64,000 nt of DNA. Source: Stramonita haemastoma (lineage: Eukaryota; Mollusca; Gastropoda; Neogastropoda; Muricidae). The stretch lies in NCBI GenBank assembly GCA_030674155.1, contig CM060318.1, positions 81,657,198 to 81,721,197 of the forward strand, in the 5' to 3' direction. Below, one piece after another: positions 56,446-64,000 of this stretch. Positions within the stretch are counted from its first letter, which is position 1, and every line of letters starts with the position of its first letter. Under the pieces are notes generated by a model. It worked only from the letters and a program-made list of their open reading frames with translations. It was not told the DNA's origin and searched no databases. A program made the translations under genes and the position numbers.

Positions 56446-56756
56446 AAAAAAATCAATGAATAAAATAACGATTATACTAAAGGGCAGGTTATCAATATGC
56501 AAGATAGACATATTGTTACGTGAAAACGAAATTTAGAAAATCGGTAGCTTGGGTTAGAGGAAAGGTGTGGATGAATATCGAATGTAGAGGCAGCTAGCTG
56601 AACGTGTACCAGACCCAGGCCTGTGTCTGCCCTGTGAGCACGTGAATTGCGTGAACTGAGAACTTTCTGTTTGCTATGTTGGACCTGCAGTAGGCCTACA
56701 CGGCTTAATTTTATCCCCCCCCCCCCTGTCTCCCTCTATCTCTTTGTCTCACTGCC
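56446..56756. other. spacer
   Basis: Low-copy DNA with a C10 run near 56718. Nothing recognised. Confidence 0.35.
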
Positions 56757-57182
56757 ATTGTCTTTGTCTCTGTCTGTCTGTCTGCTGTCTGTCTGTCTGT
56801 ATTGTAATTGTATTGTAACTGCAATTACCCTGCATGGGAAGATTAAAGTATTTTTGACTCGACTTCACTTGATTTGACGTGACTTGATTTGTCTGTCTGT
56901 CTGTCTGACTGTCTGTCTGTCTCTCTCTATCTCTCTCTCTGCCTTTCTGTCTCTTTCTCTGTCGGTCTGTCGGTCTCTGTCTCTCTCTCTCTGTCTCTCT
57001 CTACCTGTATGTCCGTCTCTAATTCTCTCTTCTCTCTCTGTCTCTCTGTCTGTCTTTTTCGCTCTGTCTATTTGTCTGTCTATCTGTCTGTCTCTGTCTG
57101 TCTCTGTCTTCTGTCTGTCGGTCAGTCTCTCTGTCTTTCTCTTTCTCTGCTTGTCTGTCTGTCTGTCTGTCTCTCTCTGTGG
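56757..57182. repeat. (TCTG)n/(CT)n tract
   Basis: Mixed TCTG, CTCT and TCGG units in two blocks (56757-56800 and 56885-57182). Confidence 0.93.
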
Positions 57183-57434
57183 GTTGAACCAAGTTAGAAG
57201 GGAGTTATATCATCAATGCCAACACATTCTCAAATGTCGTTTAGGTAAGATTTTAAACCGAGGCCTCGCGCGCAGAACATCTTGCGCACAGGTTAAAATC
57301 TATTCCGCTTTTTGGAAGAATAGGCTATTGTGTACAGTAGGGGAACTGATGACAAATGTTACAAAATCACATACACAGGCGGCCTGGATGTAAAAAAGCA
57401 TATGAATGCTTATGTCATTGTTCTCGAAATAAAA
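57183..57434 (+). mobile_element. SINE body and tail following CT-rich repeat
   Basis: CATTCTCAAATGTCGTTTAG, GATTTTAAACCGAGGCCTCG, CGCAGAACATCTTGCGCACA (about 57271-57290), GATGTAAAAAAGCATATGAA, GCTTATGTCATTGTTCTCGA. The head is not recognisable, and a CT tract (57434-57538) follows the tail. Confidence 0.85.
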
Positions 57435-57538
57435 TCTCTGTTACTTCTATCTTCTTCTCCTCTCTCGTGTCTTCTTTTCTCGTCTGTCGCTCTCTCTCTC
57501 TTCTGTCTTCTGTCTCTCTCTCTCTTCTTCTCTCTTAA
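57434..57538. repeat. (CT)n/TTCTG tract
   Basis: CTCTCTCTCTC and CTTCTGTCTTCTG units after the SINE tail. Confidence 0.85.
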
Positions 57539-57774
57539 TATATATATGATATGTTTTAATTTAGTACATATTTATAATATATGAAAATGTATTGAAAATA
57601 TATGAAAATTATTAAAATATACAGTAGTATATCAAAAAGTGTGTTTTGTGATGTGTGTGTATTGTTTTTAGGTAGAACAAGAGCAAATACACCAACACCA
57701 GACACACGTGCCGCATAGGGCACTTACAAGTACACGCCCCACGCGCACAAAATATGAAGTCATATTTGTCTTTG

Positions 57775-57905
57775 TTGGAGTAGCAGATAGCCTAGTGTTT
57801 AGAGGTGGAGCATGTGATTTGACAGTGCCGGATCCTAGACACGAACCGAGACGGTCTTTTGAAGGATTTTTTCTTTGGTATTAACCAAATTTCCTAGCCT
57901 GATGG
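57775..57905 (+). repeat. tRNA-like SINE head remnant
   Basis: GCAGATAGCCTAGTGTTTAG (A box ATAGCCTAGTG) at about 57783-57802 and GGATCCTAGACACGAACC near 57830-57847 in the B-box place. Followed by GACGGTCTTTTGAAGGATTT. Confidence 0.45.
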
Positions 57906-58069
57906 CCTAATTCGCGATGTTATAGGTGTAGGAATTTTTGTGTTCCAAACCCACTACACGTTGACATGAAGGGCTTTGATTTTTCCTTGTCTTTTCTGTT
58001 AGCTTGCTGAGGATTGGTTTGGGCAATGCTTTTGGTTTTGGGGATGTTTCTTTGTTTGTTGTTGTTTGC

Positions 58070-58325
58070 CTTTTTTTCGTTTTCTTCTTTCCTAGTTTTT
58101 GCGTTTGCCTCCATTTGACCACTTTTAGGTAGCCGCATTCCGACATTAGGATATTGCTAACCGCTCATCTTTTGTGAAAAAAATAGTGATGTCTTCCGTT
58201 TCTATCCACCACGCGATAGCCTACACTTTTGAAAAGCGGAAGGGGTTTTAACGTGTGCGCAGGATGCTCTACGTTAGTTCGTACACAAAACCTCGGTTTA
58301 CAATCACATTTAAAATCTTTTGAAG
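58070..58325 (-). mobile_element. SINE body plus class-B tail, head missing
   Basis: Minus orientation: class-B tail TTTTAGGTAGCCGCATTCCG at about 58124-58143, then CCACCACGCGATAGCCTACA, ACGTGTGCGCAGGATGCTCT and AAACCTCGGTTTACAATCAC of the body. The same tail-to-body arrangement as at 62.06-62.37 kb. Confidence 0.75.
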
Positions 58326-58856
58326 TGCCTTTCGTACAACAATGTTGCCAGAAATATTCTTGCTTTAATATGCTTCAATAATTATGTACTTGTGATGTCC
58401 TCTAAACATGTAGTGTACACCGAGCTGGGTTCAACATCTGATGCAAAAGTCTCGCACGTAAACCATTATTTAAGATCTAACAGATAGTGGCCAAGTTTGG
58501 GTTCAAACGGGATCTAACCCTTGACCTCGCGCTTTTTAGATAGGTGTGTTTCCTCTATGTCAGCGATACACACTTACTGTAGGCTACTTCTGGCCTTGTC
58601 CTGGGACTTTTTGCCTGACCGATTTCGGGTACGTTAAGGATTCGTTTACTAGGGGTTACAGATATTTCTAATGACAGTTCCGGGATTTGTTTTGTTTGAT
58701 GCGATTGACGAGAAAAGTAAAATGTAGAAAAGTATGTCTATCTGTCCTTATAATTTCTTGTCAATGTACCTATCTCTGTCTGTCTCTGTCTCTCTCTCCA
58801 ATTCACTCAAAGAGACAGACTGAGATAGCCTATTACTGAAACCATTAAATATACAC
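58326..58856. other. spacer
   Basis: Short TCTGTCTCTG stretch at about 58775-58800; no gene seen. Confidence 0.35.
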
Positions 58857-58861
58857 ATCAA

Positions 58862-58886
58862 CGCACACTCGCAGCGCGCGCACGCG

Positions 58887-58920
<34 letters not shown>

Positions 58921-58921
58921 A
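58862..58921. repeat. (CG)n(CA)n alternating tract
   Basis: GCGCGCGCACGCGCGCGCGC then about 25 bp CA, immediately followed by a SINE 3' half. Confidence 0.95.
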
Positions 58922-59050
58922 CGCGCTTTTCGGAAGGGTAGACAATTGTGTGCGGGTGGGGACAGATGACAAAATGTACAAAACTGCATACAAATGCGAT
59001 GTGTAGAAACAACGATGCTTCTACCATTATCCTCGAAATAAACCATTAAA
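58920..59050 (+). mobile_element. SINE 3' half following (CA)n
   Basis: ACGCGCTTTTCGGAAGGGTA, GACAATTGTGTGCGGGTGGG, ACAAAACTGCATACAAATGC, CATTATCCTCGAAATAAAC. Truncated at the same internal zone as the copies at 25.16, 56.28 and 60.36 kb. Confidence 0.85.
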
Positions 59051-59574
59051 TAAAAAAAGAATATGATAATAACACACGTGTGCATTTAAGCACATACGTG
59101 CGCTGAAATACACATTTGTCTCCTGCATACACTGCAAACAAACACATTAAACGGGGCAGACGTGTCAAGTTTTAGTTAAGGAATAGCTCGCAGTAAAAAC
59201 GTGTTGAATGTAGTGGTCCAATCTTGCATTTAAAACATTCTGCCAATGTCCTTTTTAATCATTTAAGTACTTCCAAAACTAACTAGATAGATATAAATAC
59301 ATAGATACATAGATATATAGATAGATAGTTCGAGCACTACCTAAAACAACCGTATTCTATGTTCTCAACTCGATTCAGCCAGCACTAGCTCAACATAAGC
59401 CATGGGAGACAACAACCAAAGGCACATAGCTGTTGCCGGACAAAAATTGCTACCCCTTGAATAAGAACCCTAGAGATGATCTAGGCCTACAGAGAGATGT
59501 GGTCCATTTTATGTGTCTTTCAACTTTTACTTTTTTCTCTTTTTTTAATAAAATCCTGATTTAAGTGCAGTATA

Positions 59575-59575
<1 letters not shown>
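59051..59575. other. spacer with GATA-type repeat
   Basis: Contains AGATAGATATAAATACATAG and related tetranucleotides at 59284-59328. Otherwise nothing recognised. Confidence 0.4.
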
Positions 59576-59609
<34 letters not shown>

Positions 59610-59615
59610 ATACTA

Positions 59616-59650
<35 letters not shown>

Positions 59651-59702
59651 ATCTAATCTATCTATCTATTCTATTCCTTTTCTACTAATCTATCTATCCT
59701 AT
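59576..59702. repeat. (TATC)n microsatellite
   Basis: Several TATC runs broken by TACTAC and TAATC. Confidence 0.95.
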
Positions 59703-59804
59703 ATCAAACCGTTACAGTACCAATTCCAACAGTCTAGTTGTATCATAATTTATTTTGTACTGTAGATTACATCACACACAAAACGTGTAAATCTTTTAAC
59801 ACTA

Positions 59805-60022
59805 TATCGTCTTTCTTCCGACAGACTTGCTATACTCAAGACAGGCTGCTATCTTCAGGGCTGTGATGTTGCCATATAACCGGCGCCAGCGATATCAAAG
59901 ATGAGAGTACCAGTGTGTATGCATATTGTATAGTACTCTCTTAGTGCCGTGGACTGCGTTAATGTGCATAGGTCGGGGTAGGACGGGACTCAAACCAGCC
60001 TTATACCAAAGTATAGTCAAAT
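59805..60022 (+). repeat. diverged single copy related to the 402-bp satellite
   Basis: TTCCGACAGACTTGCTATAC, CTATCTTCAGGGCTGTGATG, CTCTCTTAGTGCCGTGGACT, GTCGGGGTAGGACGGGACTC and CAGCCTTATACCAAAGTATA align in order with the satellite (TTCGGACAAACTTACTAGAG, CATCATCGGGGCTGTACTGT, CTCTCTTGGTGCAGTGGGCT, ATCGGGGTCCGATACGACTG). About 39 kb from the array. Confidence 0.75.
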
Positions 60023-60267
60023 GTACGAGTACACGGATGAATAAAGAAATAAGATAAATGGAAATGCAAGTAGCCTACATAAAGAAACAAAATAATAAAT
60101 GTTAAAGTGGGAGACAATTCAGTAGTCGGACACCATCATAACTCGGTAGCAGGAGTCGTGCTTGTCTCCCGTACTCCATTGCTCTTTTTTTTCTTTAGCG
60201 ACAGAAAATTCGTTGGATGCACGTCCTTTTACGCTTGCTTTCTAATCACACGACAAAGTAAGAGTTC

Positions 60268-60294
60268 CACACACACCCCACACACACAAACACA

Positions 60295-60325
<31 letters not shown>

Positions 60326-60352
60326 CAACACCACACACACAAAAACACAAAC
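60268..60352. repeat. (CA)n with CACCACAC breaks
   Basis: About 80 bp CA-rich. Confidence 0.94.
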
Positions 60353-60478
60353 CACACTTGTGCGCGCACGTTGCAAACACGTTAAAGCCCGTTTCGCCAT
60401 TGAAAAGAATAGGTCCAGGGACTGGATATAAAAAGTAAATGAGTGCTCATTTCATAATCCTAAACAGGACAGAGTTTA
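60353..60478 (+). mobile_element. degraded SINE 3' half following (CA)n
   Basis: CGCGCACGTTGCAAACACGT, TAAAGCCCGTTTCGCCATTG, AAAAGAATAGG, GGGACTGGATATAAAAAGTA, GTGCTCATTTCATAATCCTA. Confidence 0.7.
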
Positions 60479-60613
60479 AACAAATTAGATAAAAATGAAT
60501 AACCTTATATACATTATTCGTATTTTTCTGTTTTTTTATCCTATACTTTGCACATGATTTACTGCAATCTTTCATTTTTCTTTGTTTTAACCATTGATGC
60601 ATACTGTATATTC

Positions 60614-60870
<257 letters not shown>

Positions 60871-60964
60871 TTGTATAATTATGACAGCAAATTACATTTT
60901 ATGTCATTGCTACAGATCCTAATCTTATTTAGAAATGTGATATCTGATTTTAAAACTCGCAGAC

Positions 60965-60966
<2 letters not shown>

Positions 60967-61046
<80 letters not shown>

Positions 61047-61060
61047 GCACGCGCGCCGCA
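60967..61060. repeat. (CA)n microsatellite
   Basis: About 76 bp CA then GCACGCACGCGCGC. Confidence 0.96.
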
Positions 61061-61535
61061 GCAGCTGCACACACGCCGCGCGCAAGTCCGTCGCTAAAAT
61101 AATACACACAAAGGCCCCCCAAAGCAAATTTACGCTAAGGGCTATGAACTATTCTTTTCTTTTTCTTCTTGTGATTTTTTTAATTTTTGAAACATGTTTT
61201 GTATTAAAAAATCATTGATAGTTGATCCCATATCAGTAAAAATTACTAGGCAACCGTCAGTGTTAAAAACTATGGAATGTCTCTAGGCTCTAGAGCGCAA
61301 AGCCTGGGTAAGTAAGTATGGAGGGCAAGCTGTTATTACATGCAGCAGAACACCCCCCCCCTCTACACGTCGCTGGAATGGATCCACTGGAAAAGGCAAT
61401 TGCCGAATAAATGGTTCTAGTGCCGTCGCAGGAGCCGCCAGAATGTTGCCATCTAGGCCACCCCCTGGGGATTCCAACTCCTCGATTTTCCTCAGGAATG
61501 GTGTTTAATCACAACTGTGTGCTTGCTGGTTTGTT
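61061..61535. other. spacer
   Basis: No gene or shared repeat recognised. Confidence 0.35.
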
Positions 61536-61790
61536 TTTTGCTGTTGTTGTCGCCCGCTCTTACCTACTCACAATGGCCTGCTCCTCCGAAAGGCGAAACG
61601 GGTTTTAACGTGTGCGAAAGATGTTCTGGTGCGTTCGCACACGGGGCCTTGGTTTATAGTCTCATCGAATGACTTGACATTGTGTTGGGTTTTAGTCAAA
61701 CTGGAAGAAAGGCGAGGCTGGGAATTGAACCCACACCCTCACAGTTTATGTGTTAGCAGGCATCGTCTAAGCCATCCTGCCCCACCCTTT
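61536..61790 (-). mobile_element. SINE with a different tRNA-like head
   Basis: CTCACAATGGCCTGCTCCTC, GTGCGAAAGATGTTCTGGTG, CACACGGGGCCTTGGTTTAT and AGTCTCATCGAATGAC are the common body. The head (about 61715-61785) instead reads, in sense, GGATGGCTTAGACGATGCCT and GTGGGTTCAATTCCCAGCC: A box TGGCTTAGACG and B box GGTTCAATTCC, with no GCGCTCGCAAT. So the same body has another tRNA-like promoter. Confidence 0.75.
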
Positions 61791-62058
61791 CCTAGAAAAG
61801 AAAGGAACTAGTCTTGATCCAATTTGTCCAGAAAGCTACTGCATATCTCCTAAAAAAAAAAGGCACTTTCCTGATTAGCAATCAAAGCAAGGAGAGAATG
61901 TGACCTGAATAGTCATTAGCAGAGATAAAATAAACAAGCAAAGCTAAAGCAAAAAACTAAAAACAAAACAAAGAAAAAACAGTGTTGACGCAACAAGAGC
62001 ATAAACAAACTTAAAACAAACTGAAACACGCGAAGCTCAATTTAAATGAAATTTTAGT
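61791..62058. other. A-rich spacer
   Basis: Nothing recognised. Confidence 0.35.
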
Positions 62059-62372
62059 TACCCTCCCACTTATCCATTTAGGTACCCGCATTCCAGACTT
62101 CAGAAATGGCGTCTGAACAAAATACTTAAGTGCATGCGTCTTGAAATACTTGTCATCCGTTCTACCAGCATGACATGGCCTACTCTTCCGAAAGCATAGA
62201 GGCTTTTTAAAATGTGCATAAGAATATCTGCGTACATCCGCATACGGGGACTTGGTTTATAGTCTCATCTTTAGGACATTCACTTTGATTAAAACGGCAA
62301 GGCTGGAACCGAACCAAGAACCCCACCATTTGCTTGTTAAGTAGGCAACACTAATCCTGACACCTCCTCCTT
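62059..62372 (-). mobile_element. SINE with class-B tail and variant head
   Basis: Class-B tail TTTAGGTACCCGCATTCCAG at about 62078-62097. Body ATGACATGGCCTACTCTTCC, AAGAATATCTGCGTACATCC, GGGACTTGGTTTATAGTCTC. Head around 62300-62370 with GGAACCGAACCAAGAACC in the B-box place and no GCGCTCGCAAT. Diverged. Confidence 0.65.
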
Positions 62373-62648
62373 ACAACAATTCATAAGAAATCCCCCTTTC
62401 TGAAATTCTCCCTTCGGAAAAGAACCCCCCCAAAACACCACCAACCAAAAATAAACCCAAATCAAACCCAAAAATACTACAAACCATAAATTTCATGATT
62501 ATACGTACGTGCACTTCAGACGAGAAAACAACATGCAAAAATAAAGACAGGTAGCCATCTGCTAGCATCTCATTTCTACTTGTGTATAATTTGCTTGTGT
62601 TAGCATTAAATATGAAAACACGTGGCCACACACGCAATCACGTGTCAC
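62373..62648. other. spacer
   Basis: A/C-rich stretch, nothing recognised. Confidence 0.35.
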
Positions 62649-62649
62649 A

Positions 62650-62657
62650 GGAACACA

Positions 62658-62688
<31 letters not shown>

Positions 62689-62812
62689 ACACACACCACA
62701 CACACACATACACCACACACACACACACACACTTACACACTACGCACACACACACACATACACACACACCTCTCTCTTCTTCTCCTCTCTCTCCTCTCTC
62801 TCATCTCTTCCA
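62650..62812. repeat. (CA)n(CT)n tract
   Basis: About 120 bp CA with CACCACAC breaks then about 40 bp CT. Confidence 0.95.
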
Positions 62813-63602
62813 AAAAAAAACAAACAGACAAACAAACAAACAAAACTGAAATAAATCCGTACGTAAGAAAGATATTGATTGTTTTAGCTTTGTATTTTTT
62901 TTTTTTGTTTGTGGCTGTTTGTATTTTTTCAGTCAAGCAAAGCTAGTGGCTTACAAAACCAGATGGCAGCTATTTTGAATTTTTGATGCAAGAAAAAACA
63001 ACAACAACTTTCAAACACGTTTCTATGACAGTTGTCCTATTACGTCAGAAAAGTTTTAAAAGTCGATTGATTTTGTTTGAGTTATTGTTGGTTTTTGGGG
63101 AGATAGGAGGTGGGGGTGGGGGGAATTGACCGACTTGTTTCTCTTTTTGTGTTTGTGCTTTTTGTTTTGTTTTTTTCCCTAATTACATGTTGTTTGTATA
63201 ATTATGTATATTGCTTGTTTGAGTAGATGCGTGAAATGTATGCTAAGTTTGGTGTTTTCAAAGTCACGCAGTGGGATAGTGTTGAAGTGACCATCAAAAG
63301 TTACTGTAAAAGGAAGACAGCAATCTTTACACAGATCTTCACATGTATACAGTGAGCCAGGAAGTCCGCTCAAAACATGTTTAACATTTCTCATTTTTCT
63401 TTGAGCTACGTCACTTGTTTCAAAAGATTTAGGCTTTGATATTGCTCATATGTTTATGCTTGTCATATTATGTAAACCAAGAAAGAATGAGATAACATCA
63501 CGATGGACAGCTAGAACTAACAAAACCCTGAGAAAGGCAGAAAAGATGAGGAATAGAGGAATGGTTGTCAGTTTCAGGTGCCCACGGTCACCAATAAGGT
63601 AT
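62813..63602. other. low-copy DNA; weak candidate coding stretch
   Basis: On the minus strand 63394-63179 is an open stretch of 71 codons starting with ATG and containing closely spaced Cys residues (CEDLCKDCC). Composition is ordinary. I recognise no domain and see no supporting splice sites. Confidence 0.2.
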
Positions 63603-63677
63603 AAGATAGATAATAGATAGAAGATAGATAGATAGATATAGTTAATAGACAGATAGAGTAGTAATAGATAGAAGAAT

Positions 63678-63719
<42 letters not shown>

Positions 63720-63726
63720 AGATAGT
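63603..63726. repeat. (GATA)n microsatellite
   Basis: GATAGATAGA runs broken by TAATAGATAG and GAAGAATG. Confidence 0.95.
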
Positions 63727-64000
63727 GATGTTTTTGTTGTTGTCGGGAGCCAAGTTTAATACTAAAGTCATCCATACATACGTTGTGTACCTCATTCTAA
63801 CAGTAGAATGCATTTTGGACTGAAAATGCAACTAGATACAAGTTACGATGTGACTCTTTCCAAAATAAATACCTTGCCTTAGCTGTCATTCTCGTCTTTA
63901 GACGATGTGTATTTCCCTCTACGTGATCAGCATATACAAAAGAACGTGTCACGGATGAAGACACTATCACTATACCATTTCAAAGCATTAAAGACTAAAT
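63727..64000. other. window end, no gene seen
   Basis: Low-copy sequence. No feature recognised. Confidence 0.35.

Overview
This window looks like repeat-dominated, gene-poor DNA from an animal genome. A mollusc, probably a marine gastropod, is my best guess. That rests on the very high load of (TG/CA)n, (GA)n and tetranucleotide microsatellites, on a tRNA-derived SINE present in about twenty copies, and on an I-group (Nimb/nimbus-like) LINE carrying an RNase H domain. No database was searched, so the taxon is inference. I found no convincing host protein-coding gene, no rRNA and no functional tRNA gene. Nearly all longer open frames are translations of microsatellites, satellite monomers or dead retroelements. 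Layout: 0-14.5 kb holds SINE copies, a thrice-repeated 200-bp sequence, a composite minisatellite (3.86-4.74 kb), long GA and TG tracts and low-copy AT-rich DNA. 14.5-20.4 kb is a clean satellite of about fifteen 402-bp monomers. 20.4-21.8 kb is a 5'-truncated copy of an LTR-like element, itself carrying a 51-bp retroposed LINE 3' end. 22.0-22.6 kb holds two 5'-truncated LINE ends. 25.7-28.3 kb is a LINE insertion whose 5' half is inverted. 28.3-50.3 kb is a second, larger tandem array: about eleven divergent units of 1.1-1.4 kb. It is interrupted by a 235-bp LINE end (31.05 kb), a 2.87-kb LINE (34.85-37.72 kb), a secondary array of about 83-bp units (43.5-47.2 kb) and a 1753-bp solo-LTR-like insertion with a perfect 5-bp target duplication (44.30-46.06 kb). 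50.5-64 kb returns to dispersed SINEs, microsatellites and low-copy DNA. How the parts work together: the LINE ORF2 encodes endonuclease, reverse transcriptase, RNase H and a terminal Cys/His knuckle, but both long copies are frameshifted. Its 3' end carries a short hairpin whose stem shows compensatory changes between copies. One insertion consists of essentially only that hairpin, flanked by an 11-bp target duplication, which points to the hairpin as the reverse transcriptase recognition signal. The SINE exists with at least two different 3' tails on the same body and with different tRNA-like heads. It is repeatedly found inside microsatellites. The two tandem arrays each have diverged single-copy relatives or sub-arrays elsewhere in the window, so their amplification can be ordered relative to the insertions.
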